Assembly (NCBI GenBank): GCA_030159075.1
Contig: BROG01000109.1
Span: 658,001 to 722,000 of the forward strand
Origin: Atrina japonica
Lineage: Eukaryota > Mollusca > Bivalvia > Pterioida > Pinnidae
Length of the DNA: 64,000 bases
Direction: 5' to 3'
A program made the position numbers and the translations under genes. The first letter of the stretch is position 1; every line of letters starts with the position of its first letter. Shown here in pieces: positions 23,276-64,000 of the stretch. The notes under the pieces are model-generated. The model was not told the DNA's origin. It was given only the letters and a program-made list of their open reading frames with translations, and ran no database searches.

Positions 23276-23820
23276 AACGTCCAATAACGTTTGAGTGTGT
23301 TAAAATATTAATCAAACTCAAGGGTGCGAATCCTCTACATAATATTTATCTTCAGCGTTTGTATATTCAGGTGGTTTTAGTAGCAACTTTCTTTATGGGT
23401 ACCGTTATGATACCTGACCGTTATAATTTGCAAGGATAATTTTAGTAAAAGAGATGTGTACGGGAAACTCAATTTTCCACGAGAGCTAAGCAAATATTGC
23501 CAAATTGTAATCATAAATGAATATATCACACAATTCATTGGAATGCTTACTCCTCCACGCCACCTGATCCCACCTCTGGATTTCCAGAGGTCCATGTTTG
23601 TTAAATATTATCCGATATGTATGTATCCTGGACATCCTGAAGATTCATACTTTGGTATCCGAGATTTTTTATATTTTAAAGATTCAACATTTTTGGTAAA
23701 ATCTGAAAAAAAGAAACTAATGCCATTTGACGGAATGTTGCAAACGGACAGACCACACAAAAATAACCATATCTTCGATCCCAGAGGACATGAAACTGGC
23801 TTAAACGGCCAAAGATAATA

Positions 23821-24022
23821 TTAACTCATCAACCCCTGAAGTCACATCTGGACCTGCCCATTTAAAATAATAGTTAAGTCCACTGTTAGAAAGCGGGTGT
23901 GTACGATTTAATAATAATCTTACATGCAATATGAATTTATTATTTTCTGAACTATGACATTAGACCATACCATTTATTGATTTGGGCGAATCTAAATGTG
24001 ACCACAGGGGTTGATGAGTTAA
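23821..24022. mobile_element. TTAACTCATC hairpin element, long (202-bp) member
   Basis: Starts TTAACTCATCAACCCCTG and ends with its exact reverse complement, with further matching inside (GTCACAT versus ATGTGAC). It is the longest member of a family otherwise about 90 bp long in this window. Ends are TTAA, which may be part of a duplicated TTAA target as in piggyBac- or Kolobok-type elements. No coding capacity. Confidence 0.85.
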
Positions 24023-27000
24023 CATATAATAGAAGTAAAACATAACACACAGAGATAGATGTATAATTTTATTTCGGCTTCAGAAGTCACTGGACAAGTC
24101 TCAACTTTCCCATACATTCTTTATGAAGATAGATGACACATATGCAGATATCTGCCTCCCTATATATTTGTAACCCAAGGGTATGTGAGCACTGAATCAC
24201 ATGGATACCCGGGGACACGTGAACACTGAGCTACAGTGACGACACATACTAAAAAGCATTCTAAATACTCTGACAAATATCAACACTGAAACATTCTAGC
24301 AATTCACATTGATGTGTAAAGCATGTGGAATGTCTTGTGTAATATCTGCTCTGCCATGGACATAATTACACATTACATTTACAACGCTGCTCTCTCTTGG
24401 TCCTATTACCGAAAACGACATACAACCGACTAGTTAGGGATTTTCCGTTTCTGCTTTACTAATTTTGGAATTGCAAATCTGGAATAAAACAATTCTAAAC
24501 AGATTTGTAGATGGATCACAATATGGTTTTTTTTCAAGAATTTTATACAATAGTGCAAGACTGAAATTATCATAAAATTATCTCAATTTTGATTTCTTCT
24601 TTAACTTCAATCATATATACTAACATTATTGATCACTTTAATTTACTCATGGAACAAGATATGTTCCAATTTAAACAGTAATCGAGTGATTTTCAACTTC
24701 GATAAAAAATTTATTCTGGGACTCTGAAAGAGCAGAGAACAAGAAGTACCACGACTACATAAGCTTCACACTGATCAACTACAAAGAAAGGAAATAAAAA
24801 ATAGAAGCAGCTATCACATAGTTCAACAGTTGATTTCATTTGAACTTTACATGAAAAACTAATACTGGAAAAAAAAAAACATATCCACACCTGCATATCA
24901 AACTATAGTGCATATGTACTGTGTAATTTATCAGTGCGCAAACTGAATGGATTATGTTTTAAAGTATTAAATCTGAGATCAAAATTATAACCATGTACAA
25001 TAAACAAAAATCTACACATTTTTCCGGTCTTTTAACCTATCAGTGATTTCTTCTTCACATCAAGTGAAAAAAAGTAAATTCATATAAAATATCTTCAAAT
25101 GAAAAAAAGCTTGTTCAAAATTAAAATCAACTTCGAGATGAAACAAGTAATTACATAGTAAAATTAGCACTACATCCAAAGTTCTATATCCTTATGATAA
25201 CCTTAGTATGGACACCTGTAATTGTGCATTGCAAAATAAAGATTACTTAAGAGTTCAAAGAGCACCCCGAGTGAAAAATGAAAATTTCAGTACTGATAGG
25301 ACTCTTTTAAGATAAAAAAATAAGAGAAACGCAGTCATCTTAGTTTTGTAGACGACTGTGTGACCTAGACAGTTGACCTAAAATCCTAAAGCTGGTACTT
25401 GCTAACGGTAATTTATATAAACCACCTAAATTGTAATTATCAAGTCTAATATTTGTGAGAACAGTTATTAGTATAGATCTAATGGGCACAAAATTGTTTT
25501 CAAGGGCAGAGTAAACCACCAGGGGACTTCTAAATGACCTTGATGTAATCATCTGAATCTTAGATACTGAAACTGTTTTTTTTTAATCATTTGCCTGTAA
25601 GATCATACAAAACACAGAAGTATTCACTCTGTATATGTCATTCTCATTCTAAGAGTATATCTATCAAAATTCGCTGCAATTCGTCAGGTAATAAGAAGTA
25701 AATCTCCAGACTTACGAAAGTTCGAAACAGAATCAAGACTGAATTTTCACCTCTTCTTCCAAATGACGTCATTAATTCATAGCATGTTAACATTCAGATG
25801 TTTAGTACAGAAAATCAAATTCTCTACAGTTTTAACTATGTAGAAGTTTGAAAGTCAAAGAGACTGGTATTTCAGAAAAAAAAGATTCCCAATTTGGAAA
25901 AAAAATTATAATGATGCTTTATATTTCTTATTTATTTCTTATATATCAAAATCCCAACTAGTACTTATTTCACCAATTAAAAATTTCTATAAGAGAGAGC
26001 TATTTATAACATGTTGCAATTCAAAATTATCTTTAAATTCCAAAACGTTTGTAATTAAGGCCACAACACCCATTTTTTTTAATTCATCCACAGAAATATT
26101 TCTGTAAAAAAAAATTTACAACAGATCTTTACAAAATTCTGATATATAAATGACAGTATTGGAATAACATTTGATGAAAACGACATTTCTTGCGAGCACA
26201 TTCAGTTTAAGTGCAGTTTAAACAATGGTAACCATAGAGAAAAAATCCCTGCTTCACACAGAATATTTTTAAGAATATATTAAAATTCCGCTGATATATA
26301 AATACATGTATAATACACATTAGGCTAGTTCGTCACATTAAATATTCAAACATTTATATTTAGTTTTGGACTTCTTCTAAATACATTTTCTAACAATACC
26401 ATATGCCATGCATCAAATTTTAGTAAAACTGTATATTCCCCCTTCATATGTTTATTTCAATTTGTACAAAAAATTCGAGCATCCAAGTAATGAACTTTAT
26501 TTTCTTCAGCACCAATCCTCCTCCTCTGTTACATCTAGGCAGACAGACTTTACACAAACACGCAACTTAAGAATCAAACTTGACAAATATCTGTCACCAT
26601 TTGAGTACTTCATGTCTTCATTCAAAAATGAAGAAAAAACCCCTTTCTGTTTTGATTGATAAGAACAAATTGTAATTTTCTGTATATATAAATTGATACT
26701 CTAAATATTACACCTGGGCAGGTTAATATGTTCTGATAACATTCTACACAATCTGTTTTTCTATATATATATATATAATTGTTTAAACAATTCAATCAAA
26801 GATGCATTTATTCTGGTTTTTATGTCGCCTTAAGAAGGATGATAAATGAAACCCACTGATATCAATAAAAAAAAAAAGAAGAAGAAAAACAAATGCAAAC
26901 CCAACTGTGTCAAATGAAAATAGAGGGCGGGGCTAAATGTTATGACTGACAGATGAGAAATAACATTGATGAAAACTATGTATGCAGCAATAATATGTTT

Positions 27001-27389
27001 CAATATGACTGAAAGTTGTAATTATGAAAATCCCATAAAGGTGGGTTGATGTAAGATTAACATGCGTACATTTTACAGCTTTTGAAGCTAAAACACACGA
27101 GAATGTTATATGTAGATTTGATAATGATGATTTAAATACTATCATAAAGTGGAGAAACTTGCACTATAGGAGAAATAATTGCACTAAAAATATCGAGATT
27201 AATTTCTTTTCACATACACAAATATCATTACAAGATATTTATCAATCTCATTTAAAATTTGTACTGAACTTCTGAGCTGTAAAAGTATTATCAACAGAAC
27301 ACAAGTAATTCTTCCTCAAAAGCCGAGGACAAATTAACAAGTCGGATAACTCCCAAAATGTCATTTTTCTTTCGCTATCTTCTATTTTA

Positions 27390-27545
27390 AACATATTACA
27401 TGTTAAATTAATTAATTTTAATTAATTTAAGATATAAATTAATTTTTTAATTTAAATTAATTAATTAATTTTATATGTTAAATTAATTAATTTTTAACAT
27501 ATTATATGTTTAATTAATTTAAACATATTATATGTTTAATTAATT
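27390..27545. repeat. TTAATTAA-rich palindromic tract
   Basis: Almost pure A/T with repeated TTAATTAATT and ATTATATGTTTAATTAATT blocks, each self-complementary. Low complexity; no function assigned. Confidence 0.85.
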
Positions 27546-28786
27546 AAGTTCTGGAACTACAATCCCCATGCATACAACAAAAATGTTTTCAAATATCAAT
27601 ACATTAAATTTTAATGACTCTTATTGTGTATAACATTTTCAAATGTTTTATCACAAGATGCAAAGTGAATAAAACCTTTAAGTATCACTTTTAATCCTTT
27701 TTCAACATTTTGATTACATTTTTATCCATTGATATTAAAAGCTGATAAAATATTGAGCACCTGAATACACCAAAAAAATCTTTATTTTTAGTAGAGAGGG
27801 AATTTGTTGGACATTTTGAAATTCCAGAATACGGGGAGTGTCAACACACACACACACACATACACACAATGATTTACGATACATACATGTATAACATGTG
27901 TACGCTTAAACTGGATATATTGGCATATATAATTACAGCTAAAATCTTGGCACATAGCAAAAAATGAAGAATTGAATTCTGTATATGATTACAATGAAAT
28001 GGATCACAGTGGCAATATTCATGAAACAGATATTGGCTATACAGGACAGTTTACAGAATTTTTTCACATTAACATACAACTGCCAGTCCATGTATTTACA
28101 CACAGCAATCGGGAATGGAAAGAATTTTTAAAATCAAATCTTTCTTCTTTCGAAAGTTGTTCGGTTCTACTGATGTTTTGGTCCCCAACATGTACCCAAT
28201 TTGTTGTTGCAAGACAAACACCAACAGAGGTTTAATATCAATTTCAACTCAAAACACAATTTATAAGTCAATGACAGCATTCTATATAAAGTCTTGGATA
28301 AAATAATTTTAATTTTTCATACTTTATCCAGAATATCAGCTTTGGAAAAGTACAATTTGGCTTCTCTCTAAGTAATTGTATCAAGTTTGGAAAAATAGAA
28401 AATTGTTAAATAGGGCAAATTTTTTGTTGCAAAGATTACTTATAAAATAAATATGAGCATTTCCTGGAGATATCTGTCTGAATATGCTAATTTCTTGTAA
28501 ATAATAATAAAAAAAAAACAAGTAATTAAGTAATTCATGAAAGAAATATCTGTCACTTGATTAAAAGTTAAACTTGATCATACTTTATTTTCTGATAAAA
28601 AAAAAATATCAGTTTATATCCTGTATGACAATGGTATAAAAACAGTAAAAGCCTTTGAGCATACAACGGAAAGGGAGATAACTTTGTTTTTATTTTCAGC
28701 ATTATCTCTCTTTATAGACCAAGTACTTAGCTGTGTGTGGACATTTTTAAAGCAACACATGCTATATTTACATGCAAGACTTCATG

Positions 28787-28874
28787 AACTCATCAACCCC
28801 TAAGAAACAATGAACTCTTCTATAAATCAATGACATGGGCAAGTCCGAATGTGTCTTTAGGGGTGGATGAGTAT
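28787..28874. mobile_element. TTAACTCATC hairpin element, about 90 bp
   Basis: Reads AACTCATCAACCCCTAAGAA, then CAATGGACTCTT, CAAGTCCGAATGTGTC and AGGGGTGGATGAGT: the family's inverted ends and two inner half-sites in order. The outermost bases are eroded. Confidence 0.8.
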
Positions 28875-29383
28875 AAGGGTTTGTTACTGAAACATTTTTA
28901 AATGCCTTGGTTGTAAACAGATATGATAACAAATAGATACCCATCAAAATTCATCTTGATATCATAAAATAATCTTTAATCTAAAGTACAAATATTTCAA
29001 ACATTTAAGTGAATTAATTTTTTTTCTATAGCCATTATATCTTTGTAGACTAAGAAAAAAATTAAGGTAGATTAGAAAATGACCTGCTAAGCAACATCCA
29101 TTCCCCCCGCCCCCCCCCCCCAAAAAATATTTTATCGTAATTCTTCATCTTAAAAAAACTCTTAACACTTTTTCTGCACTGTATGACAGTAGTTATATAA
29201 GTATGATGTTTGAAAATTTGGGAGTTTGACTCTTCCATAACTAATCTAAACGTGAACCACTCAAACCAAGCATAACCACCCCAACCCCAAATTTTATAGT
29301 TTAAGTTAAACTGAGACATACTGCAACACTGGCCTTTTACTTTTTGTGAAGAAAAATAAGTATTACCAAAATAATGTTGTATA

Positions 29384-29590
29384 CCTGGAAATTTTAGCTC
29401 CTGCGTAATTTTCATGTTTATATGAGAGGTCGAATTTAAAATGGGCGAAAATTTCAAGCAAAATAAATGAAGCATGGACATACATGTACATGTCATCTGT
29501 GAGACTGTCGTGATTTACGGCAGATTAAAGACGGGGTGAATGTCTTCTGTAGTAAATAGGCGAAAATAAGCAGGAGCGAAAATTTCCAGG
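29384..29590. mobile_element. MITE with CCTGGAAATTTT TIRs, TA flanks
   Basis: Begins CCTGGAAATTTTAGCTCCTG and ends CAGGAGCGAAAATTTCCAGG, near-perfect inverted repeats, flanked by TA on both sides (29,382-29,383 and 29,591-29,592). TA duplication suggests a Tc1/mariner-type element; no transposase. Related CGAAAATTT/GGGCGAA elements lie near 50,022, 53,985 and 57,965. Confidence 0.85.
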
Positions 29591-29789
29591 TATACATTAA
29601 TAATGATGATAAAATAAAAGTGGTCTCAGAAAGCTTAAGTTAAAACAAATGTTTTGTTTTTTTTTTGCATCGATTCTGATTGTCTCATAAATTTTTTTTA
29701 TGTCAGTACCTTTTTTAAGGACAAAAAAAATATAAATAAAAGTATATTTTATATAAATCAACTGAAAACAGTTTCCACGGTCACTAATG

Positions 29790-29882
29790 TTAACTCATCA
29801 ATCCCTGAAAAACAATGGACTATTCCTTAAATCAATGACTTTGACCAGTCCAAATGTGTCTTTAGGGGGTCAATGGGTTAAC
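29790..29882. mobile_element. TTAACTCATC hairpin element, about 90 bp
   Basis: Starts TTAACTCATCAATCCCTGAA and ends GGGGTCAATGGGTTAA with the family core (CAATGGACT, CCAGTCCAAATGTGTC) between. Confidence 0.82.
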
Positions 29883-30431
29883 CAATTATATGATTTGTCC
29901 TCACTTTAAATAATACACTTCAACTTTCCTTTCAAAAAGAAGAAAGTAGAAAAACAGAAAAGAAGTAAACAAATGGCATTATTCAAGATTTGTCTTCAAG
30001 ATTACATTCTAAATATTGGGAGATCTGTGTAGGTAGATAAAAGAGATGTCAAAATGACAAAGATGAATTATACGGCATGAAAAACTAAATGTATGCAAAT
30101 GAAACAACATAAAAATAACTTAATATTACTAAAACTAGCAAAAGTTTGCTTTGCACTCTGATAAAGACTGTTTATATACACATGAAAAAAAGAAAAAATA
30201 TATAATCGTAAAATAAACAACACAAGTGTTTTTAGCCAACCAATTAATATCTCAGAAACATTCATATTATAAACGCAAGTCCTCAAGTCTTTTTTTTTTT
30301 TAATTCTCTCTTTCTTGCATACTCTCAAAATAAATAGTGATATTTTAAGAATATCTCCCTGGGAACACCTCAAAATATCCCGTGAGCTTAATATGCAAAC
30401 GTATAATGTCTGGATTCCATATATATCACTC

Positions 30432-59246
<28,815 letters not shown>

Positions 59247-59689
59247 CTGCAAAAACAAAAAGAACACAAAGGATGATATGTCTGGCAACGGAACATGTAA
59301 AAAAACAAGATGTCAACAATTTGTAACACAGTTTGCTGACATCACCACTGAGGCATGATCTCTTCCCCGAGTCTCAAACAATATCAATTATCTACAAACA
59401 ACAGGAGCTGAAAAACAAAGTGTTAATTATATAACTGACACTGACTGATATACCAGGCTGGTTTCCAGGTTCCCCTTCTGTTAGATGGTGCTGGTAAACT
59501 TTAGTTGCTATAATAGAAATGAAATTATTTATGCACTCGGTCTGCTATTGTCAGTACAAATCACATAATATGTTTGAGTCCCATGTTACATGTCATTTGA
59601 CTGTGTCATTTTAAGATACACGTGTAGTTATGGATTTAGTCATAAGGCAGTGGTATGACAGTGGTATACATTTTACATCAAAATACCTC

Positions 59690-60180
59690 CCACATTAAAG
59701 TACACACCTTCCACAATGAAGTATACATTTCACACTATGAAGTACGCAAACACCGCCTATTATGAAGTTCACACCTCCCACTATAAACTACACAAACACC
59801 TCCCACTATAAAGTACACACCTCCCACTATGAAGTATGCAAACACCGCCCACTACCATGAAGTACAGTACACAAACACCTTCTACTATAAAGTACACACC
59901 TCCCATTATAAAGTACACACCTCCCACTATGAAGTATGCAAACACCGCCCACTACCATGAAGTACAGTACACAAACACCTTCTACTATAAAGAACATACC
60001 TCCCATTATAAAGTACACACCTTCCACTCTAAAGTACACAAACACTTCCTACTATAAAGTACACAAGCACCTCCCACTATGAAGTACACATGCACCTCCC
60101 ACTATGAAGTACACAAGCACCTCCCACTATGAAGTACACAAGCACCTCCCACTATGAAGTACACACCTCCCACACTAAAG
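59690..60180. repeat. minisatellite, 24-37 bp units (CCTCCCACTATGAAGTACAC)
   Basis: Roughly 17 units of CCTCCCACTATGAAGTACAC plus AAGCA-type spacers, with a larger higher-order duplication near 59,815-60,010. Open frames over it are repeat artefacts. Confidence 0.9.
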
Positions 60181-61174
60181 AGCTCACCTAAGTGAAGTGC
60201 CTAATGAAGACCCTCACTAAAGACACTGGCAGTAATATGAAGTTACAAAAGCAGAGCAGCACCATTGGCAACCTGTTACTTAAATTTCTAATTCTTTATA
60301 CTATCTATCTATTCAAAGGCTCAACCTCCAAGCTTTCTGCTCTTTCATTCAATTTTCTAATAAAAATTATCAATTACCAAGGTTACGGTGTCATATTGTA
60401 ATTTCAGCTGTATATATAAGTCATCATTTCAATTTAAAACATCTTTAAAGTTAGTAAAATGACATTGATTGCCAACAACCTGACTCAGTTCATGTACTGA
60501 TAATGCTTACACATCTGATAAGTAGACCATGAACTGTCTTTGTAACAAGCATGACCTCTGGCTTAGTTGACCCTATTACAGACTCACTGTGGGAGTGGCC
60601 TGTTGTCAAGGAGGTGCTGATCATAACTAATACACAACACTTGATTCCACCTCTGCATTTCCTTTGTACATTGCCTTATGTCCACTGGTCAACATTTATA
60701 TATATCGCATCACATATTGCTTTGAAATCCAACATTTTAATTCACTGAAAGAATCAATTAAAGTTCTAGACTACAAAATTCTATAATTAAATCCAATTAA
60801 CACCGACTTGGATGTAAATGAGTGTGCTTTATTGAAGGGAAGCATATGTCAAAGATAAGGTCTTTATACAGGGGTCTTGAAATATTACTCATCACAGGTT
60901 TGTTAAAGTCTTGACTAGAGTTCTATGTTTAACTATTCAAGGATAAGTCAGCTCTCTGTTTACAAAAGTATTCGATTGTGATGAGGAGCAATTAAGAATT
61001 TTCCCCATCAGAGAAACTTAATCAATAAGGCGCTTTAGTTCACCAACAACAGCATCATGAATCAACATGTCTAAGAGGTCAATCAGAGTGGTTTTGACTT
61101 GTTTCTATGTTCTATTAAGTTCCGCCAAAAAAATGTTCACTAATTTGGAGTCGTCGCCAGCCAAACATGAAGCG
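60181..61174. other. intron or upstream intronic sequence, no feature called
   Basis: No MTSS exon or mobile element recognised. A minus-strand frame at about 61,023-61,100 reads VKTTLIDLLDMLIHDAVVGE then LKRLID and a stop; it is short, has an in-frame stop just upstream and is not called. Confidence 0.4.
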
Positions 61175-61355
61175 CAACATAAAATCAGACTTGTCTAGGA
61201 AGGCCACTCAAGTGAACAGGCAAACGTAGCGATTATAGACAGGTGACCTTTATAAAGAAGTTTATTCATTATAAAAACATTAACAAAGGGTATGTTTCAA
61301 TGGCCATTATAGGCTGATGCCCTTATACAGAAGTGGTCGTTAATGCAAGTTTGAC
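61175..61355. mobile_element. MITE-like repeat, related to 51,500-51,690
   Basis: CAGACTTGTCTAGGAAGGCC at the left and GTTAATGCAAGTTTGACTGT at the right. The interior shares ATTATAGACAGGTGACCTTT and GTTTATTCATTATAA with the 51,500 copy. Confidence 0.65.
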
Positions 61356-61424
61356 TGTATTTTGATGTGTGCTATGCATTTTTTAGAGTATAATGCTGTT
61401 AACACTTGAGCCATAGAGGCTCTG

Positions 61425-61560
61425 AAGTGAATGGTGTCTTATGCCACATTAAACAATTTTTCAGTAATATGGTGGCTGCCATTTTTCACAGTGACAGGAG
61501 AAAACCCCAGTTAAAATGTACCTGGGAAAATACCACAAATTTCACTTGCCAAGGCCCCAT
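61425..61560 (-). mobile_element. family A SINE 3' part, diverged
   Basis: GTGTCTTATGCCACATTAAA, CAATTTTTCAGTAATATGGT and GTTAAAATGTACCTGGGAAA match the reversed 3' body of family A. The head is missing or decayed. Confidence 0.6.
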
Positions 61561-61611
61561 TCCCAAAATAAGTTGTGACAGCCCAGACATTTCACCTTTA
61601 TATGCTGATCT

Positions 61612-61702
61612 TTAACCCTTTCAACCCTACAGACCATAATGGACTGACCTAATACAACAGAAAAGAGCATACCATTAAGATACATAAGGGTGAAATGGTT
61701 AA
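61612..61702. mobile_element. TTAACTCATC hairpin element, diverged subtype
   Basis: TTAACCCTTTCAACCCTACA at the left and AAGGGTGAAATGGTTAA at the right, with CATAATGGACTGACC inside: the family layout but a different terminal sequence. Confidence 0.65.
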
Positions 61703-62274
61703 GTGATGGATTCTTCTAGAATCTGAACACAAGCTCAACAATTTAGCATTGTACATTTTCTGGTCCAACTTAACTGTCTGTAGATCAATAACCATTTACA
61801 TGCATCTAACCAAACTCAATACCATCACTTTGGTGTTAAATCCCTAGTAAATATATCTACTCCATCAAGAATAAACATGAATTACAATGTATACTAGTCA
61901 ATACAAACTGTCAAGGCAATGTGTAGTTGTTGTAAGACTGGAAACAGCAGCTTCTGAAACCATAGCAACTGACACACAAAAAATGGTCAAATTGTGTCCC
62001 TGGTTTTTTTTTAATTATCATAATTATGTACAGGTTTTTGTTTATGTTGAGCTGGTTATGTTTGATTACAGGTATCATTTGAAATACAGAAAGTACCAAA
62101 GGGTTACAAAGCTCACCTCATGTTAACATGTTTTATATCCCCTAAATTAACCTGACCTCAACCAATCTTCTTAATCACAGCATTGAAAATAGACCAAAAT
62201 AGGGTGTAATTTTTGCAAACAAATACAGGACTAATTCATCATCTAAAGCATAGCATGTGCTAAGAATCAAACTA
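61703..62274. other. intronic or upstream sequence, no feature seen
   Basis: No exon, RNA gene or repeat recognised. Two short antisense-overlapping frames at 61,887-62,126 have no domain. Confidence 0.4.
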
Positions 62275-62459
62275 CAGTAAAACCTGCTTTAGCTTCCACC
62301 TGTGTATAAAGACCATCTGGTTACAAAGACCGTTTTTTGCTGTCCCCAATTGTACCATTTGTGTACAAATCAACCTCTATATAAAGACCATCACCCTTTA
62401 AAGACCAGTTTTCTTGTGTCCCTAAGGAGGTTGTTATAACTTATATACAGGTTTTACTG
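62275..62459. mobile_element. TA-flanked MITE, CAGTAAAACCTG TIR
   Basis: Left CAGTAAAACCTGCTTTAGCT, right TATATACAGGTTTTACTG, TA at both flanks. Interior TAAAGACCATCTGGTTACAA matches the copy at 31,249 in reverse. Confidence 0.85.
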
Positions 62460-62605
62460 TATATATATACCATGTAAGTTTGCAGAGGAAGCAGGTTAAC
62501 CTGACCTCTATCAATCTTCTTAACTGGACGCCAACCCTACATCAACACAATACCCCCCCCCCCCCCCACCCCCATTCAATTGAAGAGGTGAGATAATAAT
62601 TTTTA

Positions 62606-62780
62606 CAGTCAAACCCACTTATATTGAACCATGTTACTTTATATTCCACTTTATTTGAAATGATTTTGATTCCTAGGCAAATATCTTTATTACCATTGCA
62701 ATCCTGTCATATTGAAACCGCTGTTTATCTGAAAGGAAAATTAATTCCATTGTGATTTCAATATATCTGTGTTAAACTGT
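62606..62780. mobile_element. MITE-like repeat, CAGTCAAACCCACTTATATT end
   Basis: ACAGTCAAACCCACTTATAT at the left and TATCTGTGTTAAACTGTA at the right form weak inverted ends. TCATATTGAAACCGCTG and AAAGGAAAATTAATTCCATT resemble the stretch at about 8,090-8,170. Confidence 0.6.
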
Positions 62781-62804
62781 ATTTTGTCACTATGCTGCGA
62801 GATG

Positions 62805-63124
62805 ATTTGATTGACTGATTGTTGTCTTACATCCTGTCAATAATTTTTCATTTAAACTGAGATGTCACCGGCTTTAGGTGGAGTGCTACAAATTTTGGCC
62901 TGTGGTATGGACTGACGCCAATGCAGTGAGGGATATTTTACGTGTCACGCCGCCTGCAGCACAGGACCTTAGTTTTCAGTCTCATTGTAACATTCCCTTT
63001 CTATGCCAAGTGATTTGGCAAAGGAACAGTTTTAAGAGTCTTTGATATGACCCGGTCTGAGAATTGGACCCGGGACCTTCCACTTGCGAGTCAAATGCTC
63101 CACCACTTGACCACCGCAAGTGGC
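62805..63124 (-). mobile_element. tRNA-derived SINE, family C, copy 2 (better preserved)
   Basis: In reverse, head CCACTTGCGGTGGTCAAGTG (A-box like), GACTCGCAAGTGGAAGGTCC and GGGTCCAATTCTCA (B-box like), then ACAATGAGACTGAAAACTAA and CTCACTGCATTGGCGTCAGT, ending near AATGAAAAATTATTGACAGG. Confidence 0.78.
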
Positions 63125-64000
63125 TGCTGTGAGATGAAAATGTAGCCAAGTGTCAGAATCAGACCTGCATGTACAGAGATTGGAGTTGTCCATAGTTTAC
63201 TCAAAAGATGCTGACAACAAAGTTCAAAGACCCTATATCAACTGCTAACCAATTAACTCCCTCCTGTTTTTAGATATAAAGTAAATGAATTACTTCCGTG
63301 ATGGAGTGCTACTTCAATATACACAACTGAAAAGGTAGTGAAAGTTCCACACACTGCTTGTAGTACACCAAGATCCCAATTAAATTACAAGTAAATATTT
63401 GCAATTCACTTCAAACATTTGAAATTTTAATTTTTTTTTTAAATTGCCCAACACACCTTATCTCAAAATAAATGTATTTTTGCAACCATATCCAAAAATA
63501 AAATTTTAATTGTTTTGTTTTGTAAAAAAATCATTTTAAAAAAAAAAAAAACAAGTTACTTTAGAATTTAAACTAGGACAGCTGTGGGCAATTCCTTCAT
63601 ATTATTAGTCATTCAATTAAAAGCAATTCTACCTTCCTGACCAAGTACTTTATAGCTAACATAATTATGTGTATCAAAAAGATATAATTTTTTTTTTTAA
63701 TAACATTGTCTCTACATCTTTTGTTATTACTCAAATTCTATTTATAGTCAAGAGTTCATGAGATACTTTAGACTACTTTTTAAGGAAACCAGTCTAAAAC
63801 AAAATGTCCCTCAAGAGCTAAGCCATTCATGAAGATTTTAAAGTCCCATAACTCTGGCAAAAACTGCTGGTTTGACTTCCATTATTATAAAGTATCATAC
63901 CAAAGTAGGTTAAAATTTGAGGAAAGAACACACAAACTTTTTGCCATATGTTGCAAACAAACAAAAGAGAATATAAACTCTCAAATCTAGGGAGCATAGA
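63125..64000. other. intronic or upstream sequence at the window end
   Basis: AT-rich with A and T homopolymers (63,425-63,440; 63,537-63,552; 63,686-63,700). No exon seen. The missing 5' part of MTSS must begin beyond this edge. Confidence 0.4.

Larger units (their letters stand above)
24023..30431 (-). other. gene-free sequence; probable long MTSS 3'UTR plus intergenic spacer
   Basis: Lies directly downstream of the MTSS stop on the minus strand. It is very AT-rich with no coding frame. Positions 24,030-28,780 lack recognisable SINE or MITE insertions, unlike the introns, which would fit a transcribed 3'UTR. Minus-strand AATAAA signals (TTTATT on the plus strand) occur at about 28,689, 28,584, 27,781 and 24,067; the true cleavage site cannot be chosen by eye. 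A (CA)n tract lies at about 27,845-27,870. Confidence 0.35.

Noticed and set aside
59827..60057. Tyr/Thr-rich and Gly/Val-rich frames on both strands
   Set aside because: They translate the CCTCCCACTATGAAGTACAC minisatellite.
59250..64000. Search for the preceding MTSS I-BAR exons
   Set aside because: No segment matching the expected upstream I-BAR sequence with a phase 1 donor was found, so the 5' end is taken to lie outside the window.

Overview
This is an AT-rich, repeat-dense invertebrate nuclear window, most likely from a bivalve mollusc and possibly a scallop. The organism call is an inference. It rests on two intron-bearing animal genes, several tRNA-headed SINE families whose 3' tails (such as GTGGGACGTTAAACAACAAT) I associate with bivalve genomes, and many MITE-like elements and minisatellites. 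I see no prokaryotic, organellar or viral gene set.

Positions 1-17,200 hold no convincing gene. They contain SINEs, two copies of a long-TIR MITE, a 208-bp perfect tandem duplication, a 55-bp minisatellite, a 1.2-kb array of about 23-bp units, and a 963-bp non-autonomous DNA transposon inserted in the tRNA-like head of a SINE, with a 6-7 bp target duplication.

Positions 17,225-22,500 (+) hold an RBM12 (SWAN) orthologue. Its 1,355-codon coding sequence is uninterrupted in one exon, lies behind a 5'UTR splice acceptor, and is followed by a predicted 3'UTR intron. The protein has five RRM-type domains, a Pro/Gln-rich linker and an Arg/Asp-rich stretch.

Positions 24,000-64,000 (-) hold the convergent orthologue of MTSS1/MTSS2 (missing-in-metastasis, an I-BAR membrane-bending and actin regulator). 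Eleven exons with mutually compatible phases give 787 residues, from the middle of the I-BAR domain to the stop codon. The first part of the I-BAR domain and the promoter lie beyond 64,000. The introns carry about ten copies of a roughly 90-bp hairpin element with TTAA ends, several TA-flanked MITE families, SINEs, a 267-bp (GA)n tract and a 30-bp minisatellite whose unit is stop-free in several frames.

The two genes converge tail to tail and belong to unrelated processes: RNA binding, and actin/membrane dynamics. I found no new gene system. The observations most worth checking are the transposon inside the SINE, a partial exon duplication that creates a decoy splice acceptor in MTSS, a probable GC-AG intron with an in-frame alternative donor, two adjacent homologous MTSS exons, and two unidentified protein-like ORFs in the largest MTSS intron.
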